A DNA stretch of 64,000 nt. Source: Diphasiastrum complanatum. Its lineage: Eukaryota > Streptophyta > Lycopodiopsida > Lycopodiales > Lycopodiaceae. The stretch spans positions 32,309,683 to 32,373,682 of the forward strand of contig CM055101.1 of the NCBI GenBank assembly GCA_029204225.1, read 5' to 3'. How positions within the stretch are numbered: the stretch's first letter is position 1; the number at the start of each line of letters is the position of its first letter. The notes under the pieces were generated by a model, which saw nothing but the letters and a program-made list of their open reading frames with translations, was not told where the DNA came from and ran no database searches. A program made the position numbers and the translations under genes. Below are positions 47,545 through 64,000 of the stretch, piece after piece.

Positions 47545-47903
47545 TGTTAGATTTATTATGCTCAGCCTTGACAAATCGTTCAAGTAATGAGGATCCTGAA
47601 AACAGTTGAAGGCCGACAACTTTTTTGCCTTTTTGCACCTTAGGGATTTTTGTGCCTTAATCATTTTAAGGCACCTTCGCCTTTTTCGCATTTTTTGCAC
47701 CTTCAAGAAAAATGCAACACTGTGAGAAAATTTCATTTTAAAGGCACTGTCGGGTTTGTTATTATTTCTCTCACCACTGTATTGTTCATTTGCACAATTT
47801 GTATGAATCATTCATCCTAAGTATTTATGTTGCTAATTGTTGCGTTTCTGCTCCTACACGACCACGCTCAAGCTTCCGCTGCCTAGCCCCACGTTTTACG
47901 ACA
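47545..47903 (+). mobile_element. Copia LTR, 359 bp
   Basis: It begins TGTTAGATTTATTATGC, like the 1622-bp LTR at 18909, and ends CGTTTTACGACA, like the minus LTR at 16170-16459. A near-perfect Copia primer site follows. It therefore combines the start of one LTR with the end of another: a mosaic, or a shorter ancestral form. Confidence 0.75.
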
Positions 47904-47915
47904 TGGTATCAAAGC
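47904..47915 (+). promoter_or_regulatory. tRNA-iMet primer binding site, one mismatch
   Basis: TGGTATCAAAGC differs by one transition from the Copia consensus TGGTATCAGAGC and directly adjoins the LTR end. Confidence 0.8.
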
Positions 47916-48109
47916 AGGCATTTCAATAATCTGCATTTCTACTACGGATTATCAGTCTTGTTTCTACCAAGACGTCTCTCTAGCAAATGCACAGCCAACA
48001 ATATTCCAACAATCGTTGTTTCTACTATATCTTATCATTATTTCTTTCATTGAATTAGGATCTTCCTTAGTTCTTACATCCAAAGAAACATTTACAAAAT
48101 GTTTGAATT

Positions 48110-48930
48110 TCCTTGTAATTCATTCTTATAAAAAAACTTGTCAAAAATATGCAAAAATACTCAAGGATTTATAGAGTTTGGATTGAAATCGATTTTGACC
48201 TTGAAAGCCAAAAAACCATCGCGATTCTTGACTTGGATTGATGGGTTGAATCAACGCAGGCTCTATTTTGATCCCTGGGTTCAAAATCCAAAATTTGAAC
48301 CATGTGTCTATATTGACCTGAGTGTCTATTTTGTTGGCTCACTAATGTATGCTATGCTTTGCACTCATGCTAACTTAGCATATTATATCTAACCTAGGAA
48401 CGACACATTGAAAAGATCTTTTGAAGGTCTTAAAAATATGTACAAGCTAAAGACCTTTGCATATGTTATGGAGGCAATTAATTTACTAATGCTCTTCAAG
48501 GATACACAGTTGTTGATTAGGAAGGAGATGTCAATATTAGAAAATCTACTTCTAGCTTTGTATTTCTATCTAATGGAGGCCCAATATCTTGGAACAGTCG
48601 AAAGCAAAACTTAGTATCATTATCAATATAATCATAATACATTTTACTGTCACAAATGCTATTAAAGAGGCAATTTGGCTCAGAAATCTACTTGTAGATA
48701 TCAGTCTTGCTCAACAACAACTTATTGCTTCTTATTGTGACAATCAAAGCAAAAGTATATCATAATCCAAATTCTCAGTTTTGAAATAAGCATATTGAAA
48801 TCAAACACCACTATGTAAGGGGAAAAGTGTTGAGAAAGGAAATTTCACTTATTTTTTGTAGGACAAAATTTATGGTAGCAAACTACCATCGCATTATCAA
48901 ACGACAACCATATTAGATTTAATAACACTT
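48110..48930 (+). pseudogene. Copia pol remnant (RT end and RNase H)
   Basis: The plus strand shows KFEPCVYIDL, VGSLMYAMLCTHANLAYYI, then LLALYFYLMEAQYLGTVESK, and finally a badly broken CDNQSK....SFEISI segment near 48740-48800. This is the order of the Copia RT end, link and RNase H. Gag, protease and integrase are missing between the primer site and this part, so most of the element is deleted. Frameshifts and stops are frequent. Confidence 0.7.
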
Positions 48931-50177
48931 TCAATATAGTTGTATGTGAAGTTGATAGCCACCTACCGTGTAATTAGAGATCAGAGATCAAAGCGATGGT
49001 TATCTAATATAGGAATATTAGGTATAGTAGTTTAATCATTTGTAATCAAATTTGCAAGTACTCATCTATGGATTTACTAGTAGTAGATTTAATGTGCTAT
49101 AGAAAGTAGACAAGTGCAAGGCAGAAAAGACAGATTTACAGATCAAGTGCATCTTCTCCATTTTGTAAACTCTAATATTTTCAAAATCATTGTGTCTCCT
49201 ATCATTGATTGAATTCTTCATTTTTTAGTTAAGCAATTACATATTTGCCTCATTGTATCTACTAGCTAATTATCACATTATAGGTTCTTGACAAGCTTCA
49301 CTTCCACTACACTATTAATCGATTTTCAATCTCTGAATTCATTCCTTATTGTTTGTCTAATTCTGATATCCTCAATATTTTTGACACAAAAACTATGGAT
49401 CCAAAGATTCTCATATGACTAAAATGTGGCTTTTCATCAAATAGCAATTTAATGGTTTTTTTCCACCAATGGCAATATCAAATAATCTATTACACCAATA
49501 ATCTTCACAACATGTTGTCTCACCCATAAAAGACTTTGGATAGGAGGCATTCAACTTCAATGCCTTTGCACATTTATATAGAGTATGGTTCTTGTTCTTG
49601 ATAGGATTGATCACAAGTGCAGTTATGCTACCAATTTACATAAGTTACCAAACACACACAGGCTAATCAGAAAGACACAAAGTTCAAAGGCCAACTGAAA
49701 GTGTATTTTATCTTTATAGTAACTACTATATACATGGAGGTGGTTTATCCTTAGGGCAGTCCTGCATGGCAAGGTTGTCGTTGACACCTGTGCCAGTACA
49801 TAGCACGTGCATGACCATACTAGACTCATAATGAAGACATGTGTACAATGTCAGTAAATAGAAAGCACTGTACTAATGGATTTATGTTGTTGTAGGTTAG
49901 CTAAGCTTTTAAATCCAGCACTCTCCCTAAAGCTTAAGTTTACTTTCCATGTTTCAAACAGAAAGACTATTACTCTGTTGGTGGAATACAAGGATTTTTT
50001 TTGCATGGACATATAAGGATCTGAAGGGTATACCACCCGTCGTAGTCCAGCACACCAAACCCTTGGTGGATGGAGTAGTTCTTAAGGTGAGCTGATATTA
50101 TCATTGCAATCCTAACTACACGAAATTAATCAAACACGAGTTGCAGAAGTGAAATCGAACACACATGATGGGTATCG
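48931..50177. other. No gene recognised
   Basis: AT-rich. Short minus ORFs at 49411-49614 and 49623-49829 have no family signal. No LTR boundary for the flanking elements is visible. Confidence 0.25.
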
Positions 50178-52550
50178 ATGATAGTGATAGTACCCAAGAA
50201 GAATGGAAAAATGCAAATATGGATAAATTTAAAGACGTCAAATGCGATTACAAAGAAGGATTACTTTTCTTTACCTGTCATGGAGAGTGTTCTAAATCAA
50301 GTAGCAAGGGCAGAAGCTTACAATTTTCTGGATGGCTTTAGCGGCTACAATCAAGTGAAGATAGCGTTGGAAGATCAACACAAGACAACTTTTGCCACTG
50401 AATGGGGAACCTATGCCTATAAGGCGATGCCATTCGGTCTTTGTAATGTCCCAAGTACCTTCCATAGAGTCATGCAAGTGGCATTCAAAAAATACCTACA
50501 AATTTTTTTGGAGATCTTCTTGGATGATTTGTGCATGCATGGGTGTGCATGCATGGGCCGAACAGTGAACACTTATCCAATATGGAGAAAGTGTTAATCC
50601 AATGCCGCAAGTATCAGATATTCTTGAACCCAAAATAGTGTAAATTTTGGGTGACACATGGCCTAATATTGGGTCATATTGTATCAAGACACGAAATCAC
50701 CACATATCTATCAAAGACAAGGTCATTGTTAATCTGTCACCACCTGGGATGATTTGCGAGGTCTACATTCTCATGAGCCATGCTAACTACTATCAAATCT
50801 TCATTCTAGATTATGCAGAGTTAGCGAGGCCAATTTACAAACTCACCACGGAGCCACATTGGATGAAGGAAGTCTTACAGGCCTTCCAGAAGCTTAAAGA
50901 CACATTGGTCTCAGTGCCAATCTTATGACCGCCCAATTGGACAATTGAATTTCATGTGCATACGGATGCATCAAATTATGCCATTGGAGCCATCTTGACC
51001 CAGCCAGGAGAGTGCAAAAGAAATTTTCTAGTCCGATTTGCCAACCAAAAAATTAGTGATGCAGAGATGAACTATTCAACCACAGAGCAGGAAGCACTGG
51101 CCATGATTTATGCGGTCAAGAAGTTTTGACACTATTTGATGGCCACTCACTTTGCATTTTATATGGACCATCAACCCTTGCTATATCTAGTAAATAAAAC
51201 TCGCAACACATGACAGATCACGCGATGGTTGTTCTACTATTGGAGTTTAATTTTTGGATAGTGGTGTGCAAGAGAAAACAACAATATATGGCAAATCATG
51301 TGTCGTAGATGAAAGGGAAGGAGACAATCACTCAACCTGATGATGAGCTACCAAATGTTGTCTTGTTCTATATTGATACATACCTGATTGGGCTGCAGAC
51401 ATAGTTGAATATCTAATGCAGGGCCAACCTGACAAATCTTTACCAAAGGCGAAACAACAAAAAATTGATACTCATAGCTAGACCTTACCAGCAAAATGTC
51501 GGCCAATTGTATCGATGAGGATCCGATAGCATCCTTTGAAGGTGTATTCTTCCACATTAAACCACCCAGATCATATGACTATCACACGAAGGCATGTGTG
51601 GTGGTCATTTCACATATGACATTACAGTTTGCAAGATTCTACAATCAGAGTGCTGGTGGCCAACAATTCATAACAATACTGAAGAATATCTACGAAAATA
51701 CGATGTGTGCCAATGAGTGTGAAGACTAACGAGGTTAAACTATGATCTATTACATCCAGTCCTAGTTCAAGCACCATTCGAAAAGTGGATATTGGACTAC
51801 ACTGGTCCCATCCATCCAGCAACCAGGAGTTCACAAGCCCATTAGTGCCAAATTTCTATACAAAAAGCATCATTGTGCGCTTCGGATGCCCGATAGAGAT
51901 AGTCAATGATTGCGAAGGTCATTTTGTCAATGAGACCATCAAGGTCCTATAGGAGGAATTCTTCATGATCCATCGATTCAGCATGTCGTATCACCCTCGT
52001 GAAAATGGGTAGGCAGAATCATCCAACAAGATCTTGTGTAGCGTAATCACAAAAATAGTTGAAGCTAGCAGATCTGATCGAGAACACAAACTACATGCTG
52101 CTCCGTGGGCATTTAGGACAACATATAAATGCCATTTCAATTTGTTTATGGTCAGGATGTCGTAATGCTTGTGGAGGTTTTGGTCCCGTCATTGAGGGTT
52201 GCCACCACACAATGCCTTGATGAGTCCATATCTCTACAACTATGCCATGAAGCTTTACATAAACTTTGCGAGACCTGCTTATCGGCTGTACATGCACTAG
52301 TAGCTGAGAAAGCATGGTGTAAACATGACATAATTGTCGGTTACACAAAAGGGATTTTTGTTCTATAGATCTGGTCCTAATGTACAAAACCAAGGCATCA
52401 AGGAAAAATTGAAGTTCACAGGCGAAGTCCCGTACCGTATCAAGGAGATCCTCAACCATAGAGCCATAAAACTTGAACATCTGGATGTGACACTTTTTAA
52501 TACATGCATCAATAGTAGCCTTTTGCACAAGTATTGGCCACCTCAGTAAC
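50178..52550 (+). pseudogene. Gypsy pol: RT, RNase H and integrase, decayed
   Basis: RT starts VPKKNGKMQIWINLKTSNAI and reads YNFLDGFSGYNQVKIALEDQ, EWGTYAYKAMPFGLCNVPST and the catalytic FLDD near 50520. RNase H follows near 50940-51200 (HTDASNYAIGAILTQPGECK, NYSTTEQEALAMIYAVKKF). The integrase has an HHCC zinc region near 51590-51710 (HEGMCGGHF, EYLRKYDVC), core pieces (PFEKWILDYTGPIHPATRSS; YHPRENG) and VYGQDVVM near 52145. It ends GPNVQNQ....ILNHRAIKLEHLDV. All parts are in order but spread over several frames with many stops. Confidence 0.9.
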
Positions 52551-52559
52551 ATAGATCAA

Positions 52560-53206
<647 letters not shown>

Positions 53207-53207
53207 T

Positions 53208-53225
53208 TGGCGTCATCGCCGAGGA
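53208..53225 (+). promoter_or_regulatory. Degenerate tRNA-Asp primer binding site
   Basis: TGGCGTCATCGCCGAGGA matches the tRNA-Asp primer complement at 14 of 18 positions. All four differences are transitions. It follows CCAACA plus one T. Confidence 0.5.
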
Positions 53226-53489
53226 GTGCCTTACTCTTGCCTTAATTAGCATAACATCTCTCATTCTTCTTCTCACGATCCTCTTCTCACTACGTCCAAA
53301 ATGTGTGGACTACATTAAATTCTAGTTTATTAAATTTGTGCCTTGTTCGATCCATTTTTTTGCCCTATTTATTGTCTTCTTTAATTTATCTAAATAGCTA
53401 GAGCTCTAGACATAGAAAGGGATTTTTGGAGGTGTAATTGTTTCTGGATTCCATTTAGTAATAGGCAAGAGGGTCTGTCTACCATATTA
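53226..53489. other. No gene recognised
   Basis: Short stretch between the Gypsy primer site and the minus-strand Copia gag. No gag motif of the Gypsy element is visible. Confidence 0.3.
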
Positions 53490-53870
53490 GGACAATTCCA
53501 GGTCCTTAACCGAATATGGCCATGACAGGTTTACATGATCATTAAAAGTGCAAGATTATGATGTTTTATTAGCAAAGAACTTCTTCGTTAAATAGAGCCT
53601 TGTATAACATCCCGAGTTTCGTAGATACTCGTTAGAGTATCGCATGCCTCCTTGGAAGTAGTACTATAACTAATTTGGAAATCCTTTAGATTTAATGCAA
53701 TTAAAACAAGAGCTTTAGAATCTCTTTGCCTCCATTTAGACATTGCGCTTGGATAAATATTGGGTTTTATTTTTATATCATCAAAAAAATTCCACGAATC
53801 TTTCTCAAGGAGTAAATCAGAGAATCTAACTAAATTTGATAAGGCTATGATAATATGTAAGGTTGGAACT
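53490..53870 (-). pseudogene. Copia gag fragment, minus strand
   Basis: The minus strand reads KWRQRDSKALVLIALNLKDF, then TSKEACDTLTSIYETRDV, followed by a TAA and a frameshifted remainder. This is the N-terminal Copia gag order (a WxxxD.KA...I..xL motif and then the TSKEAWDxL..xYE motif). The primer site lies immediately upstream on the same strand. Confidence 0.75.
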
Positions 53871-53873
53871 CAA

Positions 53874-53885
53874 GCCGTGATACCA
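53874..53885 (-). promoter_or_regulatory. tRNA-iMet primer binding site, two mismatches
   Basis: TGGTATCACGGC on the minus strand, next to an LTR end (TTTTCAACA on that strand; TGTTGAAAATTG at 53886 on the plus strand). The LTR runs rightward from 53886; its outer end may be near 54236 (TGTTGTCAGAGCC on the minus strand) but is not certain. Confidence 0.65.
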
Positions 53886-55140
53886 TGTTGAAAATTGCGA
53901 AATAGATACATAAAGCGAGAATTAATGCTCAATGTCAGAATAACATTAATCATTCCCTGAATCTTTTGCCTCCTCCTATAGCCTATTCTTGGCAAAAAGA
54001 AGGGGTCGTGAGGTAAGTTACCTTGCCATTAAATGCGTGCTAGGGTTGTTGTACTCTCATGTTAGATGACCAAATGATAAATCACTAAAATCTATGTAAA
54101 GCATTTGGAGTTGAACTAGATCGAGAAAGGAGCATTTTCCTAGAGAGATGGTGTGAGAATGTATCCTATGCATGTCTTGCTCGTGTTAAACAAAAATATG
54201 CATATGCGTCACAAGGCCATGCATGGCTCTGACAACATTTTAATTTGATTTCATCTCGAAATTCTTTTGCAAGTTTATTATGCTCATTCAAGTATGTTCT
54301 TCTCTCCATAATGTTTGAGCAATTGTTGTTTATCACTTAAATGCCCTCAAGTATTGCCTTGTTGGTTTTGGCCCAAGCAATCCCCAAGGTGATTCCTGGA
54401 TGAAAATTTTGTTTGTTCTTTTTTGAAATAGCATAGCGGGCTTTTGCAACACAATGTTCCTTTCATTGGGCATAATTCACGTAGTTGGAGGCATAGTTTG
54501 AATTCATGCCGTACCATTTTACCCCCCTAGTTCCACAAAATGGGCTTCAGTTGCTCCTAAATGACAAGGGTCCCATGCCACCTCATCTGCTGGCAACTTT
54601 GCATAATTTTGAAATGGGGGGAGACCTACTTTTCCTCCCTAAACCAATGGGATAACTCCATTTTGAATTTGGAACTTGCTAGGATCATCTAAAACCACAT
54701 TCATTTACATACAATACTCAATATACTTACAAAGTAAGGCCTTAAGGAGCTATACCATGGTCGCACACTCTCGATGAACTATATTGGTCCATAATATGGA
54801 GGTGTATTCCAATAGGGGCTGGCTCAATCGGTTAGCTTGGCATCCAAAAATTCTTTAATCTTAGGCACTTGAAAACCAAGATGCATAATATGGGGGTGTG
54901 TTGTGGTTGCTCGGAGGCAAGGAACAATTTTTTGCCACTAAATGTTGATCACATGCTAAAAAACATTCAATGAGTGTGCTCAAAGCATTCACTCTTGGAT
55001 GTGTGTGTGAGTGTGTGTGTAAGCCACAGCACAGTATGACACGTGGCGAATATCCAAGTGGTTAAATGTAAAAAATCTATCATGCCCCATTAAAAGCCCC
55101 ATCACAACCCTTCCTTTTTCTTTTGTCTTGGAACAAAGTG
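53886..55140. other. Copia LTR remnant, then intergenic DNA
   Basis: The first 350 bp are probably the LTR of the minus-strand Copia. Beyond that I see no gene. A short (TG)n run lies at 55000-55020. Confidence 0.35.
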
Positions 55141-55160
55141 AAACCCTAAAAAAACCCTAG
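55141..55160 (+). promoter_or_regulatory. Tandem telo-boxes of the RPL11 promoter/leader
   Basis: AAACCCTAA at 55141-55149 and AAACCCTAG at 55152-55160 lie about 120 bp before the RPL11 ATG. Telo-boxes are a known feature of plant ribosomal protein promoters and support growth-linked expression. A pyrimidine-rich leader follows. Confidence 0.75.
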
Positions 55161-55274
55161 AAAAAAACGCCTACACTTATATTCCGTTGCCTTCTCTTCT
55201 TTTGCTTTTCTCCTCTCGTTTTTGCAGTTTGCGCGATCCAGAGCGATCCAGCGGCGGCAGCAGCAGCAGCAGCT

Positions 55275-58985
<3,711 letters not shown>

Positions 58986-61600
58986 GATATTTTTTGTGGG
59001 ACAACAAACGCATGGCATTGAGAGTATGTTGTTTATTCAGACAATATGCTATCCAAGTAGTTTTTCCTGTTTTTTTATAAAAGGATTTTCAGTTTTTACC
59101 ACGGCTGCCTTTTTGTCCTCAAGCATTATGATAGCTTGCAGATAAAGACAGGAGTCATCTGTTGTTCCAGGAGTTGAGTTGCAATATGCTGAGCCTATTT
59201 TGACTCATGAATTTTAGCTTGGTCATTAATTGGACCTGTCCTTTTTTGTCTCTTTTTGAAAGCTATTAGTGTAGATAGCCCGAGTTTGCTGTTCATGTTG
59301 CTTTATTCATTTTTTTGTATTGGCTGCTTTCATTGTAACTAGAATTGATGCATCTTTAAACATTTATCTTAGACTCGTTGCTTCTTAATGTCCTTATAAG
59401 ATGTTACAGTTTTTTACCTTGGTCATGCATTAAAAAAAAAAATGCAATGTTCTAAGATGCATGCCTTCATCTTTAGCTTCTCTGACATTAAGATTACCTC
59501 AAACATGGATGATATGAAGTAGACCTTGGAAAACTGGACAACATTCCATTAGTAGATCATTTGACCGTAATACATATAGTGCCAAATGGGACAGGATCAG
59601 TGTTAGTGCAGAGTTTTGTTGACTGCAATTTGACAGCATGTAAACAGGAGACCAGGATAGATGGCATCACCTCATGGAGGGTAGAGACAAAAGAACCTGT
59701 GGGAGAGGAAAGAACTTTCTTTTTTCTCGTAACTTGGATCAAATGTATATCTTAGCATAATAGACTTGTGGCCAGGAAGTAGCGTAGTGTCCAGAGATTC
59801 CAGAGAGTTTTAAGTAGAAAGTTTACTGTACAAAGATGTTCCTAAGGGAATATGAACTATCAGATTTAGGTTAGGCTGGAATCAGACTATAGCAGATTTA
59901 GATTGTGTGAAAATACAGAGAATCTTTCTTAAAAGCGAACATGCAGAAAAGATAGTCCATTTTTTCCTCTCTTATTGACTTTCTGCTTGCAACCCTGCCA
60001 GGTTTAATCGTTCATTTATTTGCAAATAGGTCAGCCCTTGATGATAATTTAGCCTGGTAACTCTTTCCAGCTCTGCTTCTACATTGTCCTCAATTTCTTG
60101 TTGATCCTTCCATTCGACTCACATAACGCTGCATCACCGTAATGCTTCTTTAGTGATAGTGAATGTTCCATAGTACCTGGCTGCCAGCTACTCAATCGTT
60201 GCACAGCTGTTGTCAACTTTGCCTTAAGTCCCTCGTCTTGGATTTGAACGGTTGGGGGGTTTGATATTCTTGAACATGGAGTACATCCTCCATTTTGCTG
60301 CTGTTATGACCAATTTATGTTGCCACCTAGATTTGTTGTACGATCGACAAGTGTATAATCTGGTCCATGATAGTGAAACAAGAGTAGAAGCTATCAAAGC
60401 AACACAATTCCCACAAAATGCAGGAATCTTATTTGGCAATGCTTTCAGAACGACCCACTTTGTACTGTTCACTGATTATCCCCACTACTATAATTTCACA
60501 CTCTTATTAGGCTCTTAAATGTTTTTTACTATGCTGAAATCTTGTAATTACCTTGGGTCTTATTTCTGTGTGGTGGTTTGTTGTTTCCCATCAGCCATAC
60601 TAGAGTCTTGCTTTTTATAGCTATTCATCAAGTTGGTCTCCCTAACAGTTGCATGATCTTTGTGCCACTGCTCGCTCATGGTTGGTCCTATTTTGTTTCT
60701 CATTGAGTCCCCTTCAATAAAGGTCTGACTATTTAATCTGAGGAGCCTAATGACTACATCTCCGACTATCAACAGTAGTCTCTAGAGCATGATCATTTTT
60801 AGCCTCTTTGATTGTGACCTTCAGAGACTGTAAGGGTTGTTCTAGGTAAACTTAAATATCCACTGGACATCTTTGAATATCATATGAGGACTTGCAAGAT
60901 AATGTACGCGTCCTTTGCTAATTCCCTACAGGTCACTGGGTACATAAGCGTGCCTTTCCTTTTCATTAATGCTAATTTTGATTCTCTTGCTGCTTTCCTC
61001 ACATAAAATCTGTTCTCATGTCTAGTGAGGTTGGCACTTTGTAATGCAATGTGTAGTAGTAAGCAAACAAACCCCCAAGTCACACTTCAATAGATATAAT
61101 TGTTGTTTCAAAATATACATACATGGAACACTCAACATGCAAGATTATAACTTGCTTTTTGCTTTTTCAAAAATACATGATGCAAAAATCTTATTACTCC
61201 AATATAAAAAAATACACAACTCACCAATATCCCGGTTGTCTTCTAATGAATAGAGTCGTGGATATTTTTGCCTTAGATACCTGGAAATTTGAAGTGTCCT
61301 AAATTCAACAACATTTTAGAAAGTTACAAGAAAAATTTCAAAACACTTGATAAAGATAATACTAACCCAATTGCTCGGATTGTGATAGAATCTGAATAGA
61401 GCAGATTCAAATGGCAACAAAGTATGGAGAATACTTATCATTAAAGTAAATAAAGTTGTGTGTTATGTCCATGTCTTGTAACAAGGATTTAGAATAATCC
61501 TTGACATAGGTATTCAAAATAATCCCTTGATATTTCCAAGCAAAGTTGTTTATGTAATTGATAATCTTGTGAGGACTTATACACTCATTGTCACACGTGG
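58986..61600. other. RPL11 3' flank and intergenic DNA, no gene recognised
   Basis: The first 200-400 bp are likely 3' UTR. ORFs at 59557-59755, 60224-60518 and 60560-60772 overlap on both strands and have no family signal. Confidence 0.3.
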
Positions 61601-64000
61601 AGATGTACATTGTATGTGATGGTTACATGCATGTAGAGAGACTCATAGTTGGTTGTGGAGTGAGTCTTGACTGCATGGGGTTGAGTGTCATCATGCACAT
61701 GCTATCGCAGGCTATGTCTATTGGTAGAAACTTGGCCTCTTACACGGTATACTTTGAATTCCTGTCTCTTTTTTATTATATTCACACATTGTGGCTTGGA
61801 GGCAAAGTTCTTGTGAATTGATCTTCGACTTCTATTTAGTTGGGTGGTTTGGTACCACTATCTCCTTTCGAAAAAGAATCAATTTTTGCAATAGGAAGTG
61901 TTATGAGGCAAGATAATATTGTGTGCATGTTTGGAGCACCGAAAAATTTAGTGTTTGATAGGGTACACACTGTGTGAACTAGACTAGCAAGGAATTAGAG
62001 GGAGGCTTTTCATAAAGTGTGACAAGACAACAACCTACAACTCCCTCATCAATACCAACATGTATATGGGAGAGTAGAGATAAGAAGCAATGCTCATATA
62101 TTGAGGAAGATTATTATAACAAAGGGACAAATTGGAATGAAAATCTTATGCCAAAAATGTTGGCGTATGATATTTCTTATAAAGCAAAAAACCTGGATAC
62201 ACCATACTTATTGATTTATTGCTTGTATGATTTTCATTGAAAATTGACTTTGCTACTCTCATGTTTGTAGGGAGTCATGATATTCCTATGATATTCTTTG
62301 AAAAACTAACGTTTCTATGAATGAATCTATTAGTTATATACAAGGTTACCAAGAGGAGCACTTTTGTTTCAAAACATGTATTGGGAAACCAATGATTGGG
62401 GCCTTGACTAGGCCCTTGGGAAACCAAATGACTGGGCCCTTGAATGCTAATAAGATAAAATCTTATTGTATTTTGAGTAGCTAGTAGCAATATAGGTCAA
62501 GATTGGTTTGAGTAATAGACATAAATAGTTGCGTGGCCATAGATTCTAGGTCTTTTTTATTGAGTTTTGGTGACCTCTTCAGAAGTGTAAACTCATCCTT
62601 AATGGAGATTCGTAAAGCCTTACAATGTAGAATGTCTTCTCATAACACAATCACATTTGAGTTTGACCCAAAAAAGAGTGACCTATTTTGACAACTTTTT
62701 TTTTTTACAAACTTCATAAAACCATCATAATAAAAAATGAAATACCATATGAAGACAACACATGATTTTTGAGAATTCAAACCCCACAAAAATACAAGAG
62801 GGCTCAAAATCTTTTTACATATATGACTCTTACAATACATTATCTAAATGATTTTCACCGGTTTTTTCAATCCAGAACCTGACATATTTTCAACACTCTC
62901 TTTTTAAGCTAATGAAATTGAAGACTCATCTTCTTCATCAAAGTTAGTTAATTGACATATTCTAAAGTAATATCTTATGTTGATAAAAAAACCTTATAAG
63001 TCAACTTTTCTTTTTTGTTGAAGATGATGGTTGCAAGTCGCTCTTTTAAAATGGCTATAGTCGACTTTCGTAAATGAAAAGTCATTGTCAACTTCATCTT
63101 ATTTTGCCTACATTGGGGGCAATGTTCTTTATAGCCAGGGAGAGTTACGGACTACAGGATACAGGCCTACTGGGCTACTCTGCATATATTCCGCAGGCCT
63201 CTTTACATTTACTGTTGGTTATGTATATTTCTGGTTACGCATTTTATATTAGTCATGTACAGGCCCCAGAGCCTTTTTATATGCTTATGACCTACACTGG
63301 GTCCTTTTTTATGACATTGACTGGCCTTGGGCCCTTATTATATGGTTATATGTGGAGTGGGGGCCCGTAGGAGGGCGCACTATTTTCCCTCCACATTTTG
63401 CTTTTATAATTTGTCTATTTTTTCTTGAGCCCAAATAAATCTCACGTTCCTTGTCTTGCACAAGTTGTAAACTATCATTATTTCATAGAAGATTGAAGGT
63501 TCGATAATTGTTGTTGGAGCTCTTAACTTGAAAGGCCTTGGAAAGTTTTTCAATTGATGATCTATTGAGCAAAGTTTTTCAATTGATGATCTATTGAGCA
63601 AATTCTTTTTGTTATTAAAAAAGTCCATCCACCATTGTTGATCAAATTCGTCAAAAAATTGATAAGTTACTTATATGTCTGATTACAAAAAATTTAATGA
63701 GGCAAATGAATCAACCTCACGATGTATTTTTTAGCCTTATGTTCTTCTAACATGGACGGGAGACAATGCTACAATCTTGACCTTAGTAGAAGACACATTA
63801 AGTAAAAATCATATCAAGTTAATGACATAATTGGTTTTGGTGCATATGATTTTTTTTTAACAAGAGTTCAAAGCATTTGTAAACATAATGTCTTCTTGCA
63901 TCTAAGCCTCTTGGAAGAATAACTAAACATTTGGTCAATGTGATCCTATGTGTAGCCCACCAACGAGAATTCTATTTTTACTTGTTTGAAAGAAAAAAAA
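61601..64000. other. No gene recognised; small duplications
   Basis: A 98-codon plus ORF at 63074-63370 is hydrophobic and repetitive (Tyr/Gly/Leu-rich) and looks non-coding. GGGAAACCAA...GGCCCTTG is duplicated at 62387-62435. A remnant near 61890-62240 reads GAPKNLVFDR and NWNENLMPKMLAYD but is not recognised. Confidence 0.25.
63542..63599. repeat. Perfect 29-bp tandem duplication
   Basis: AAAGTTTTTCAATTGATGAT plus nine further bases occurs at 63542-63570 and again at 63571-63599 without a mismatch. Confidence 0.97.

Noticed and set aside
63074-63370. 98-codon hydrophobic ORF suggestive of a membrane protein
   Set aside because: Its Tyr/Gly/Leu pattern comes from short repeated DNA words (GGGC, TTATAT); no homologous pattern is recognised.

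Overview
This window looks like nuclear DNA of a land plant, most likely a fern or another seed-free vascular plant. That placement is inferred from the PLS-type PPR protein, the intron layout and the heavy retrotransposon load; it is not proven. Only three ordinary host genes stand out: a PPR-PLS protein with a shortened E domain (minus, 9395-11878), a two-exon membrane steroid-binding protein of the MAPR/cytochrome b5 family (minus, 34293-36942), and a five-exon cytosolic ribosomal protein L11 (uL5) gene (plus, 55275-58985). RPL11 and MAPR have clean splice sites and open frames. The PPR gene is one uninterrupted 827-codon frame.

Most of the rest is decayed mobile DNA. 1-2300 is the 5' half of a minus-strand Gypsy element: LTR promoter, a primer site matching tRNA-Asp, and gag running off the edge. 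14151-16459 holds LTRs of three families, one with a 60-bp minisatellite and one with a long CT tract. 16460-21342 is a Copia pol fragment, split by a 1.05-kb insertion, then an LTR, a tRNA-iMet primer site and a gag fragment, so two Copia bodies share one LTR. 25560-29550 is a CACTA (En/Spm) element with TNP2, DUF4218 and an array of subterminal repeats. 30030-31200 abuts a chromodomain Gypsy fragment (minus) and a Copia RNase H fragment (plus). 47545-48930 is a Copia remnant, 50178-53225 a Gypsy pol with its LTR, and 53490-53886 a minus-strand Copia gag with its primer site.

The most unusual content is a cassette of about 1.83 kb present twice in opposite orientation (21343-23175 plus; 43430-45262 minus). 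It carries the 3' end of a tyrosine-recombinase gene of the DUF3504/Crypton type and two long, mutually complementary CT and GA tracts. The 43-46 kb copy retains more of the recombinase, with a zinc-knuckle segment upstream in the same orientation. Other notable signals are tRNA-Asp-like sequence inside a Gypsy LTR, CT tracts at the same place in three Gypsy LTRs, a near-perfect 174-bp-arm hairpin at 6649-7015, and short words repeated through retrotransposon leaders.

The long AT-rich stretches between these features (4.2-6.6, 7.2-9.4, 31.2-34.3, 37-42, 48.9-50.2, 54-55.1 and 59-64 kb) show no gene I can support. I saw no tRNA, rRNA or CRISPR array.
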